Source of the DNA: an uncultured Prevotella sp.
Lineage (GTDB): Bacteria; Bacteroidota; Bacteroidia; Bacteroidales; Bacteroidaceae
Reading direction: 5' to 3'
DNA: 32,573 nucleotides
Assembly: GCA_900322175.1 (NCBI GenBank)
Contig: ONYZ01000033.1
Location: forward strand, 1-32,573
This document shows positions 14,345-22,603 of this stretch, piece after piece. The notes under the pieces were generated by a model. The model was given only the letters and a program-made list of their open reading frames with translations. It did not search any database and was not told the origin of the DNA. Numbering within the stretch: the first letter of the stretch is position 1; each line of letters opens with the position of its first letter. Made by a program: the position numbers and the translations under genes.

Positions 14345-14370
14345 TTGATAATTGACAATTGATAATTGAC
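14342..14370. repeat. AATTGATAATTGAC tandem repeat, copy 1
   Basis: Two tandem units of TAATTGATAATTGACAATTG-type sequence overlap the hisIE stop codon and fill the gap before ftsE. The same unit fills the lysA-glycosyltransferase gap (17631-17687). It is AT-rich and nearly self-complementary (TTGACAATTGATAATTG). Confidence 0.8.
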
Positions 14371-14375
14371 AGTTT

Positions 14376-15074
14376 ATGCTGATAAATTATAAGAATGTAA
14401 ACGTGTACCAGCGCTCGGGAGAGAAAATCCTAGAGGGAGTGAACCTGGAGGTAGAAGAAGGCGACTTCGTCTACATCATTGGTCGCGTGGGCGCGGGCAA
14501 GAGCTCGCTGCTGGAGACACTATATTGCGAACTCGATGTGGACGAGGGCGACGAGGCTATGGTGCTGGATCGCGACCTGTTGACCATACGTCGCAAGGAG
14601 ATTCCGGGATTGCGCCGCGAAATTGGCATAGTGTTCCAGGACTTCCAGTTACTGGGCGATCGCACCGTTTATCGCAACCTCGACTTTGTGCTTAAAGCCA
14701 CTGGATGGAAAATAAAGGAGCGTAGAGAACAACGTATCGACGAAGTACTGAACATGGTGGGGCTGGTCAACAAGAAGGAAAGCATGCCCAATGAGCTTTC
14801 GGGTGGCGAACAGCAACGTGTAGCCATCGCTCGAGCCATCCTGAACAACCCCCAACTCATCATCGCCGATGAGCCTACCGGCAACCTCGACAAGGATACT
14901 GCCGACAATATCATGCAACTGCTTAGGAGCATCGCTGAGAAAGGTACGGCCGTCATCATGTCGACACACAAAATCAGACTGGTTAACAAGTATCCAGGCA
15001 AAGCGTTCCAATGTCTCGACGGCAAGATGGAACAGGTGATTGTACGCAAAGCGGAGGCAAAACCAGAGAATTGA
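14376..15074 (+). CDS. ftsE: Cell-division ABC ATPase FtsE
   Basis: This 232-residue ABC ATPase has Walker A GRVGAGKS (36-43), Q-loop Q88 (VFQDFQLL), signature LSGGEQQR (141-148), Walker B LIIADEP (161-167) and switch H198 (STHK). [15 protein letters not shown] is typical of FtsE. FtsE drives FtsX to activate peptidoglycan hydrolases at division. ftsX is not adjacent here, so the name rests on sequence character; another MacB-like role remains possible. Confidence 0.85.
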   Translation: MLINYKNVNVYQRSGEKILEGVNLEVEEGDFVYIIGRVGAGKSSLLETLYCELDVDEGDEAMVLDRDLLTIRRKEIPGLRREIGIVFQDFQLLGDRTVYRNLDFVLKATGWKIKERREQRIDEVLNMVGLVNKKESMPNELSGGEQQRVAIARAILNNPQLIIADEPTGNLDKDTADNIMQLLRSIAEKGTAVIMSTHKIRLVNKYPGKAFQCLDGKMEQVIVRKAEAKPEN

Positions 15075-15108
15075 GAATTAAGATAAAAAAGATAAAAACA
15101 TAAGGCTT

Positions 15109-16428
15109 ATGAAAGTTATGAAATTCGGCGGTACATCCGTCGGCACCCCAGAGAGAATGAAGGAGGTAACAGCACTTGTTACCAAGTTTAACGAACCAGT
15201 TTTCGTAGTGCTTTCAGCTATGTCGGGCACCACCAACAGTCTTGTAGAGATTTCGGACTATCTCTATAAGAAGAACCCCGATGGCGCCAACGAGGTTATC
15301 AACCGTCTGGAACAGAAGTACGACAAGCATGTCGACGAGCTGTACAGCAAGGATGAGACCAAGGCTGCTACACGCGAGTTCCTTAAGAGCGAGTTCGACT
15401 ACCTGCGTTCGTTCACCAAGGAGCTCTTTACTAGCTTCGAGGAGAAGAGCATCGTGGCTCAGGGTGAGATCATCTCAACCAACATGGTGGTTAACTACAT
15501 GAACGAAATCGGTATCAAGGCCGTACTGCTGAACGCTCTCGACTTTATGCGTACCGACAAGAATGCAGAACCCGACCCAGTATATATCAAGGAGAAACTA
15601 GCCGCTCTGATGAAGGAGAACGAGGGCGCACAGGTTTATCTTACTCAGGGATTCATCTGCCGCAACGCTTATGGCGAGATCGACAACCTGCAGCGTGGAG
15701 GTAGCGACTATACCGCTTCGCTGATTGGTGCCGCTATCTCTGCCGAAGAGATTCAGATATGGACTGATATCGACGGTATGCACAACAACGACCCACGCGT
15801 GGTTGATGGCACAGAGCCCGTACACCAGTTGCACTTCGAAGAGGCTGCTGAGTTAGCTTACTTCGGTGCTAAGATTCTGCACCCAACATGCGTTCAGCCT
15901 GCTAAGTATGCCGGCATCCCCGTTCGCTTGCTCAACACTATGGATCCTGATGCCGAGGGTACCACCATCAGCAACAAGACCGAGTATGGCAAGATTAAGG
16001 CCATCGCCGCTAAGGACAACATCACCGCTATCAAGATCAAGTCGAGCCGCATGCTGCTGGCTACAGGATTCCTGCGTAAGGTATTCGAGATATTCGAGAG
16101 CTACCAGACTCCTATCGATATGGTTTGCACATCCGAGGTTGGTGTATCTATGAGTATCGACAACTCTGCACACCTGGGCGAGATAGTAGACGAGCTGAAG
16201 AAGTACGGCACCGTGACCGTGGATACCAACATGTGTATCATCTGTGTAGTGGGCGACCTGGACTGGAGCAACGTAGGTTTCGAGACTATCGCACTCGATG
16301 CTCTGAAGGATATCCCCGTACGCATGGTAAGCTACGGTGGTTCTAACTACAACATCTCGTTCCTGATCCGCGAAGAGGACAAGAAGCGTGCTCTGCAGAA
16401 GCTTAGCGACACGATTTTCAAGAAGTAA
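15109..16428 (+). CDS. lysC: Aspartate kinase (monofunctional)
   Basis: This 439-residue protein phosphorylates aspartate, the first step to lysine, threonine and methionine. The N-terminal kinase domain opens KFGGTSVG (5-12) and has LQRGGSDYTASL and WTDIDGMHNNDPR for substrate binding. Two ACT domains follow from about residue 300 (AIKIKSSRM, then TVTVDTNMCIICVVGD), indicating amino-acid feedback control. There is no homoserine dehydrogenase fusion. It is 40 nt upstream of lysA and in operon with it. No lysine riboswitch fits in its 34-nt upstream gap. Confidence 0.94.
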   Translation: MKVMKFGGTSVGTPERMKEVTALVTKFNEPVFVVLSAMSGTTNSLVEISDYLYKKNPDGANEVINRLEQKYDKHVDELYSKDETKAATREFLKSEFDYLRSFTKELFTSFEEKSIVAQGEIISTNMVVNYMNEIGIKAVLLNALDFMRTDKNAEPDPVYIKEKLAALMKENEGAQVYLTQGFICRNAYGEIDNLQRGGSDYTASLIGAAISAEEIQIWTDIDGMHNNDPRVVDGTEPVHQLHFEEAAELAYFGAKILHPTCVQPAKYAGIPVRLLNTMDPDAEGTTISNKTEYGKIKAIAAKDNITAIKIKSSRMLLATGFLRKVFEIFESYQTPIDMVCTSEVGVSMSIDNSAHLGEIVDELKKYGTVTVDTNMCIICVVGDLDWSNVGFETIALDALKDIPVRMVSYGGSNYNISFLIREEDKKRALQKLSDTIFKK

Positions 16429-16468
16429 GAAGTAAGATTTTAGAATTTAGAGAGAGACAAACAAGACA

Positions 16469-17629
16469 ATGGCTAAAGGAATATTCCCAGTAGAGAGGTT
16501 CAGCGAGATAGAGACACCTTTCTACTATTACGACACAGAACTACTGCGTCGCACTCTCAAGGAGATTAACGACGAGGCGGGCAGACACGAGGGATTTGTG
16601 GTTCATTATGCCGTCAAGGCTAATGCTAATCCACGCATCCTCCGTATCATCCGCGAGGCTGGACTTGGTGCCGACTGCGTGAGCGGAGGCGAGGTTGAGG
16701 CATCTATTAAGGCTGGATTCCCAAACAATAAGATTGTTTTTGCAGGTGTGGGCAAGAGCGACTGGGAGATTAATCTCGGACTCGACAACGACATCTTCTG
16801 CTTCAACGTAGAGAGCATACCCGAGCTCGAGGTTATCAACGAACTTGCTGCTGCTAAGGGCAAGGTGGCTCGTGTGGCTTTCAGACTGAATCCAAACGTA
16901 GGTGCTCACACCCACGCCAACATCACCACGGGACTTGCCGAAAACAAGTTTGGTATCGCCATGCGCGATATGGTGACGGTGATACGCAAGGCCGAAGAGA
17001 TGGCAAACGTTAAGTTTGTAGGATTGCACTTCCACATCGGATCGCAGATACTGGACATGGGCGACTTCGAGGCTCTGTGCAATCGCGTGAACGAACTGCA
17101 ACAGGAGCTTATCAGCCATCGCATCCGCGTAGAGCATATCAACGTGGGTGGCGGACTTGGCATCGATTACGAGCATCCTAACCGTGTGCCCATCCCCGAC
17201 TTCAAGGCTTACTTCGACACCTACGCCAAGAAACTCAAGTTGCAACCAGGACAGACTCTGCACTTCGAACTTGGTCGTGCCGTAGCAGCCCAGTGCGGAA
17301 GCCTCATCACGCGTACCTTATATATAAAGGAGGGCGCTGTAAAGAAATTCGCCATCGTAGATGCAGGATTCACCGATCTGATTCGCCCCGCACTCTATCA
17401 GGCTTACCACAAGATCGAGAACATCAGCAGTGATGAAGCCCCCGAAGCCTATGATGTAGTTGGTCCTATCTGCGAGAGCACCGATGTGTTTGCCAAGCAG
17501 ATTGACCTGAACAAGGCTAAGCGTGGCGACCTGTTGGCCATACGATCGGCCGGTGCCTACGGTGAGATTATGGCTTCACAGTATAACTGTCGCCGACTAC
17601 CCAAGGGCTATATGAGCGACGAACTGTAG
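16469..17629 (+). CDS. lysA: Diaminopimelate decarboxylase
   Basis: This 386-residue PLP enzyme performs the last lysine step. PLP lysine K50 lies in VVHYAVKANANP. LHFHIGSQI and the glycine-rich VNVGGGLGIDY-type loop (HINVGGGLGIDYE) bind cofactor phosphate. CESTD (335-339) supplies the active-site cysteine, and SAGAYGEIMASQYN (358-371) closes the PLP site. Pairing it directly with lysC joins the first and last enzymes of the pathway. The middle genes are elsewhere. Confidence 0.95.
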   Translation: MAKGIFPVERFSEIETPFYYYDTELLRRTLKEINDEAGRHEGFVVHYAVKANANPRILRIIREAGLGADCVSGGEVEASIKAGFPNNKIVFAGVGKSDWEINLGLDNDIFCFNVESIPELEVINELAAAKGKVARVAFRLNPNVGAHTHANITTGLAENKFGIAMRDMVTVIRKAEEMANVKFVGLHFHIGSQILDMGDFEALCNRVNELQQELISHRIRVEHINVGGGLGIDYEHPNRVPIPDFKAYFDTYAKKLKLQPGQTLHFELGRAVAAQCGSLITRTLYIKEGAVKKFAIVDAGFTDLIRPALYQAYHKIENISSDEAPEAYDVVGPICESTDVFAKQIDLNKAKRGDLLAIRSAGAYGEIMASQYNCRRLPKGYMSDEL

Positions 17630-17630
17630 A

Positions 17631-17687
17631 TAATTGATAATTGACAATTGATAATTGACAATTGATAATTGATAATTGACAATTGAA
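17631..17687. repeat. AATTGATAATTGAC tandem repeat, copy 2
   Basis: About four imperfect units of TAATTGATAATTGACAATTG fill the whole gap between the lysA stop and the next ATG. The unit is the same as at 14342-14370. Confidence 0.85.
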
Positions 17688-18359
17688 ATGAGTATAAACG
17701 AACGGAGATTCTCTATCATAATGACCGCTTACGACCAGGCGTTCGAACTGAAGGAAAGCTTACCACTTTTCCTTAACCAGCAGTACGAGCCTGGCTATGA
17801 GGTTATTGTTATCGACGAGTCGTCAACTGACGAAACTCCAGACGTACTGAAGCTGCTCAAGAAGGAATATAACAACCTGTATTCCACGTTCCTGCCCAAG
17901 TCGGAGGGTTATGCCCTGAGCAAGAAGCAGGCGTACAACATAGGTATCAAAGCTGCCAAAAACGACTGGGTAATATTTACCTGTGCCAGATATGCCCCCG
18001 TTGACAACAACATTCTGAAATCCATCAGCGATAGCATCGATACAACTGCCGACCTGACGCTGGGTTACCTCACGAAAAGGGGCATCAAGATGCAGGCTTT
18101 TGCCGAACTATCTGACGCAAAAGACCACGTCACCCGCATAGAGCGCAAGCCACAGAAGATGCGAAACCGCAAGCGCTATCACTATCGCTGGGGGCGCTAC
18201 GATTTTATCGTTATCAAAAAGCGACTGGCCGTTGATCTGCTTAAGTACTACGAGCTCCATCCGTCGTTCTTTGCCCGACAAGCCATGCGCTGGCGCATAT
18301 TCTGGAAGAATCTGTTCAGCCATTATGAATATATTACATATTTACCCAAAGAACAATGA
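17688..18359 (+). CDS. Family 2 glycosyltransferase, DXD motif degenerate
   Basis: This 223-residue protein has a GT-A nucleotide-binding start (FSIIMTAYDQ) and the first aspartate motif VIVIDESSTDETPD (39-52). At the position where family members read TDADCxP it reads FTCARYAP (97-104), so the metal-binding aspartates are missing. The C-terminal part is basic (RKPQKMRNRKRYHYRWGRYD). There are no membrane segments. I start at ATG 17688; a TTG at 17676 lies within the repeat. It overlaps the next gene by 35 nt and heads a four-gene operon. A cell-surface glycan role is likely, but activity is uncertain. Confidence 0.8.
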   Translation: MSINERRFSIIMTAYDQAFELKESLPLFLNQQYEPGYEVIVIDESSTDETPDVLKLLKKEYNNLYSTFLPKSEGYALSKKQAYNIGIKAAKNDWVIFTCARYAPVDNNILKSISDSIDTTADLTLGYLTKRGIKMQAFAELSDAKDHVTRIERKPQKMRNRKRYHYRWGRYDFIVIKKRLAVDLLKYYELHPSFFARQAMRWRIFWKNLFSHYEYITYLPKEQ

Positions 18360-19398
18360 GTTGATACACAAGCACGTACAGCTGCTGGTAGAGAGACTGC
18401 GACATAGCGCCAACGTACAGGTGGCCGACAACGCTAAGTCGTTCTACCAGCAGGCTCGTGACATGCAAGCCGACATCATCCACGTGCACGGCGTGAACCA
18501 GATGGTACAAACCAAGGCTCTGCGATGTGCCCAGAAGATGAACATACGCTACGTGCTGACCCTACACGGGCAACTGCAGCCATTTGCGCTCGAACAGTTG
18601 CCACCACAACAGCGTGCAGCCATACTGATATACCATCGCGACTTCATCCTGCACGCCTACTCCATCATCACCTTTGGCAAGATGGAGTCATCATCATTCC
18701 AGAAACTTGGTTGGAACCCTCGTATCGAGGAAATCCGCAATGCTGTAACCACCAATACTATCACCCCTGCTGAAATGGCTTTGCAGACGTTTGCCATATA
18801 CCAGAAGGTGATGGACTCGAACACTCTGGAACAGATGGACGAAAACACTCTGGCAGCAATACGTGCGATAATCAAGGTGGGCATCATGGGCGACAAACGA
18901 TGGATTAAACCCGAATCGTTCGACCCACGACTCATCGAGTGGCGAAAGCTGCTGATCTTTGCCGAGCACGAGAATATCGTAAACTATACCGACTACGGCA
19001 TCCGACTGCTGGGACTATCGGCACCACTCATCGACACCACCAAGATAGCTGCCTACTACCCCAATGGCTACAAGCGCCCCAAACCAATAAGACAACTGGT
19101 TGGCGACTATCAGGGCGACCAGACCGACTATCTGATGCGCATCATGCGTCAGCTGCTTAAATCGCCCACCCTGCTGGGGGTAATCGAACTGACACGCGAA
19201 CTATATCGCGACAACGTAAACGATGACAAACTATCCGAGCAACTGGAAGAGGCCAACCTCACCAAGAACGCCGCACGCCTGATACAGGTGCTTAGCGAGA
19301 CGACTCTGCTCGACGAGGGCTACATGCCTATCTCCCCACTCAACGACAAAACAACCGAAAAACTTCGTAACAATCTAAAAAACCATCTGAAGATATGA
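18325..19398 (+). CDS. Glycosyltransferase-like protein (GT-B N-terminal domain)
   Basis: I start at ATG 18325 (MNILHIYPKNNELIHKHVQL, 357 residues); the open frame before it is a shadow of the preceding gene. The start, followed by DIIHVHGVNQMVQ and YVLTLHGQLQP, is the pattern of GT4-type N-terminal Rossmann domains. The second half (from about residue 150) lacks the usual E-x7-E sugar-nucleotide motif. It is instead helical (TLEQMDENTLAAIRAIIKVG, PIRQLVGDYQGDQ), so this may be a divergent or non-catalytic partner of the upstream GT2. Its last codon overlaps fbp in ATGA. Confidence 0.7.
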   Translation: MNILHIYPKNNELIHKHVQLLVERLRHSANVQVADNAKSFYQQARDMQADIIHVHGVNQMVQTKALRCAQKMNIRYVLTLHGQLQPFALEQLPPQQRAAILIYHRDFILHAYSIITFGKMESSSFQKLGWNPRIEEIRNAVTTNTITPAEMALQTFAIYQKVMDSNTLEQMDENTLAAIRAIIKVGIMGDKRWIKPESFDPRLIEWRKLLIFAEHENIVNYTDYGIRLLGLSAPLIDTTKIAAYYPNGYKRPKPIRQLVGDYQGDQTDYLMRIMRQLLKSPTLLGVIELTRELYRDNVNDDKLSEQLEEANLTKNAARLIQVLSETTLLDEGYMPISPLNDKTTEKLRNNLKNHLKI

Positions 19399-21368
19399 CA
19401 CATCTCACAAACAATGACGCCGATCTGCACTATTTGCAGCTGCTTTCTCAGTCGTTCCCCACTATTGCGGATGCTTCTACTGAGATAATAAACCTCGAGG
19501 CTATCATGGCACTCCCCAAGGGCACCGAGCACTTTCTGGCCGATATACACGGCGAGAGCGAGGCCTTCCGCCATATCCTGAAAAATGCCTCGGGCAACAT
19601 CAAGCGAAAAGTTAACGAGCTGTTTGGCAATGATATACGCGAGAGCGAGAAAAAGGAACTCTGCACGCTCATCTACTATCCCGAAGAGAAACTTGAGCTC
19701 ATCAAGGCTCAGGAGCAGGATATAGAAGACTGGTATCGCATCACCATCCACCAACTGGTAAAAGTGTGTCGCGATGTCAGCAGCAAGTACACCCGTTCCA
19801 AGGTGCGCAAGTCGCTCCCACCCGACTTTTCGTATATCATCGAGGAACTGCTACACGAGAGTCTGAGCGACAACGACAAGGCGGCCTATGTCAGCGTCAT
19901 CGTCAATACCATCATATCTACAGGTCGCGCCGATGATTTCATCTGTGCCATCTGCAACGTCATCCAGCGTCTGGCCATAGACCAGTTGCACATCCTTGGC
20001 GACATCTACGATCGCGGTCCCGGTGCACATATTATTATGGACACCCTGCGCCAATATCACTCGTGGGATATCCAGTGGGGCAATCATGATGTGCTTTGGA
20101 TGGGTGCTTCGGCTGGTAACGATGCTTGTATCTGCAATGTACTTCGCTTGTGCCTACGATATGCCAACCTGAATACCATCGAGGAGTATGGCATCAACCT
20201 GGTGCCACTAGCCACTTTTGCTCTCGATGTGTATGGCAACGATCCGTGCCTGGAGTTTATGCCCAAGCTGATGCCAGGCAACACTATGGACGACAAGACC
20301 CAACAACTCACAGCCAAGATGCACAAGGCCATCGCCGTGCTACAGTTCAAGACCGAGGCCGAAATCTTCATGCGTCATCCCGAATGGAAGATGGCCGATC
20401 GCTGCTTGCTTAGCTCTATCGACTACGACAAGCACCTGTGCACCATCGATGGCCGTCAATATAAGATGAAGAGCTGCAACTTCCCAACGGTCGATCCTGC
20501 CGATCCCAACCACATGACTGACGAGGAGAGCGACCTGATGCACAAGTTGCACCACTCATTCCGTATCAGCGAGAAGTTGCACAAGCACATACGCACGCTG
20601 CTGTCGCACGGATGTATGTACACCATCAGCAACAGCAATCTGCTATTCCACGCAGCCATACCTCTCAATGATGACGGCTCGCTCAAGGAGGTCGAGATTT
20701 ATCCAGGTCGCAGCTATTCGGGCAAGGATCTGATGCACAACATCGGAATGATGATACGCGAGGCGTTCCAAAACGATTCGGTCGATAGGGATTACGCACG
20801 CGACTACTTTATCTATCTGTGGTGCGGCCCCCAGTCGCCATTGTTCTGTAAGTCAAAGATGGCCACCTTCGAGCGCTATTTCCTCGAGGATAAGGACACA
20901 CACCGGGAGAAGAAGGGTAACTACTTTAAGTTGCGTGACAGCGAAGAGGTTTGCGACCGCATACTCGATGCCTTCGGCGTGAAGGGGCAGGCTCGTCACA
21001 TCATCAATGGTCACGTGCCCGTACATGCTGGCAGTGGCGAGAATCCCATCAAGGCTGGCGGCAAACTGATGGTGATAGATGGCGGATTCTCTGAGGCCTA
21101 TCACCACGAGACAGGTATTGCCGGCTACACGCTGGTGTATCACTCGCGTGGATTCCAACTGGTTCAGCATGAACCGTTCACCTCGGCCCGCGATGCCATC
21201 ATGCGCGAAATCGATATCAAGTCGACCACTCAGATTATCGAGATGTCGGCCCATCGTATGCTGGTGGCCGATACCGATAAGGGCGAGGAACTGCGCTCGC
21301 AGATTGCCGACCTTAAGGAGTTGCTTTATGCCTACCGCCACGGTATCATCACCGAACGACGTCGATGA
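19395..21368 (+). CDS. fbp: Fructose-1,6-bisphosphatase class 3
   Basis: This 657-residue gluconeogenic enzyme has calcineurin-like metal motifs: D50-x-H52 (FLADIHGE), GDIYDRGPG (202-210) and GNHDVLWMGA (229-238). Later conserved parts are INGHVPVHAGSGENPIKAGG and VIDGGFSEAYH. The length matches the long Bacteroidota/Firmicutes class 3 type. It overlaps both neighbours by 4 nt (ATGA at 19395 and 21365), so it is translated with them, an unusual link between central metabolism and envelope genes. Confidence 0.95.
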   Translation: MTHLTNNDADLHYLQLLSQSFPTIADASTEIINLEAIMALPKGTEHFLADIHGESEAFRHILKNASGNIKRKVNELFGNDIRESEKKELCTLIYYPEEKLELIKAQEQDIEDWYRITIHQLVKVCRDVSSKYTRSKVRKSLPPDFSYIIEELLHESLSDNDKAAYVSVIVNTIISTGRADDFICAICNVIQRLAIDQLHILGDIYDRGPGAHIIMDTLRQYHSWDIQWGNHDVLWMGASAGNDACICNVLRLCLRYANLNTIEEYGINLVPLATFALDVYGNDPCLEFMPKLMPGNTMDDKTQQLTAKMHKAIAVLQFKTEAEIFMRHPEWKMADRCLLSSIDYDKHLCTIDGRQYKMKSCNFPTVDPADPNHMTDEESDLMHKLHHSFRISEKLHKHIRTLLSHGCMYTISNSNLLFHAAIPLNDDGSLKEVEIYPGRSYSGKDLMHNIGMMIREAFQNDSVDRDYARDYFIYLWCGPQSPLFCKSKMATFERYFLEDKDTHREKKGNYFKLRDSEEVCDRILDAFGVKGQARHIINGHVPVHAGSGENPIKAGGKLMVIDGGFSEAYHHETGIAGYTLVYHSRGFQLVQHEPFTSARDAIMREIDIKSTTQIIEMSAHRMLVADTDKGEELRSQIADLKELLYAYRHGIITERRR

Positions 21369-22603
21369 AAAGGTATTTTCTCTGTGCATTATTAAGCCTC
21401 GCGGTTGTGGCTGCGGCAGGGGGCAACTATAGTTGCTCTATCCTAGAGCCGCAGATAAAATCGCTACAGGCTGTAGTCAACACCAATTGGCTATCGCTAC
21501 CCGTAATGCGATTGAACAGCGATGATGTGCTCAACATCTCGTTCGACGAACTGTCGCACGACTACCATCGCTACGTCTACGAGATAACACTATGCGAAGC
21601 TGATTGGCAGATAGCAGAGGATGTGTTTAAGAGCGACTATCTGGAGGGATTCGACGGCAATCCTATCGACGATTTCGAGCACTCCATCAACACCATCATA
21701 CCCTACACTCACTACCGTCTGCAGATACCCAACGACAGGTGCCGACTGAAGATGAGTGGCAACTACATGCTTGAGGTTACCGACGAAGACACGGGCACTA
21801 AGATGCTACGAGTACCGTTTATGGTGTGCGAACAGAAGATGAAACTTAGCATGAGCGTCACACCTAATACCGACATCGACAATCGCCAAAGCCACCAGCA
21901 GGTGTCGATGGTTGTCAACTACGGTCAGTTGCCAGTAACCAATCCTGATGAGCAGATTTACGCTGTGGTAATGCAGAACCATCAGGACTACGACATACGC
22001 ACTAACGTGCCCGCCAATCTCAATACCAACAACGGTATGGAATGGAGCCACTGCCGACTGCTTATCTTCGATGCAGGCAATGTGTACCACAAGTTCGAGG
22101 TGCTCGATGTGTCGCATCCCACCATGGGTATCGACAAGATCATCTGGGATGGCGAGAACTACCAGGTGATGCTACCCGAAAACCGTCCACGCATCAACTA
22201 CATCTACGATGAAGATGCCCACGGATCGTTCTACATTCGCAATAGCGACAACATCGAGAACGACATCCAGAGCGAATACGTATGGGTGAACTTCCAGCTT
22301 AACGATACTGGTATGAACGGCACCCCAATGGTATCGGGCCGATGGGCTTGCGAAGATACTTCTATCTACAGCATGGAGCCACATCTGGGCAACAATAGCA
22401 ACCCGCAACACTTCTACACTGCACGCATTCTGCTAAAACAGGGATACTACAATTATATGTATCGCAACACGGATGGCAAGCTGCACCCCAGCGAGGGCAG
22501 CTTCTACCAAACCAAGAACTACTATCAAGGATTTATCTACTACAAAGGCACCAACGACCGTTCGTGGCGACTTACCGCTTTTGGCGATATTGCTGCGGAG
22601 TAG
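21365..22603 (+). CDS. Type IX secretion system plug protein (DUF5103)
   Basis: This 412-residue protein has a signal peptide (MKRYFLCALLSLAVVAAAGG). It matches the DUF5103 pattern: RLNSDDVLNISFDELSHDYHRYVYEITLCEADW near the N-terminus, FDGNPIDDFEHSINTIIPYTHYRLQIPND, and a C-terminal ILLKQGYYNYMYRNTDG...EGSFYQTKNYYQGFIYYKG. The family includes the T9SS plug, a periplasm-side protein closing the SprA channel between cargo. The gene is the last of an overlapping operon. Its 3' end overlaps the convergent regulator gene by 32 bp. Confidence 0.88.
   Translation: MKRYFLCALLSLAVVAAAGGNYSCSILEPQIKSLQAVVNTNWLSLPVMRLNSDDVLNISFDELSHDYHRYVYEITLCEADWQIAEDVFKSDYLEGFDGNPIDDFEHSINTIIPYTHYRLQIPNDRCRLKMSGNYMLEVTDEDTGTKMLRVPFMVCEQKMKLSMSVTPNTDIDNRQSHQQVSMVVNYGQLPVTNPDEQIYAVVMQNHQDYDIRTNVPANLNTNNGMEWSHCRLLIFDAGNVYHKFEVLDVSHPTMGIDKIIWDGENYQVMLPENRPRINYIYDEDAHGSFYIRNSDNIENDIQSEYVWVNFQLNDTGMNGTPMVSGRWACEDTSIYSMEPHLGNNSNPQHFYTARILLKQGYYNYMYRNTDGKLHPSEGSFYQTKNYYQGFIYYKGTNDRSWRLTAFGDIAAE

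Noticed and set aside
14342-14370. CRISPR-like direct repeats
   Set aside because: Units are contiguous with no unique spacers, and no cas genes are present.
15075-15108. Lysine riboswitch upstream of lysC
   Set aside because: The gap is 34 nt, far too short for the aptamer.
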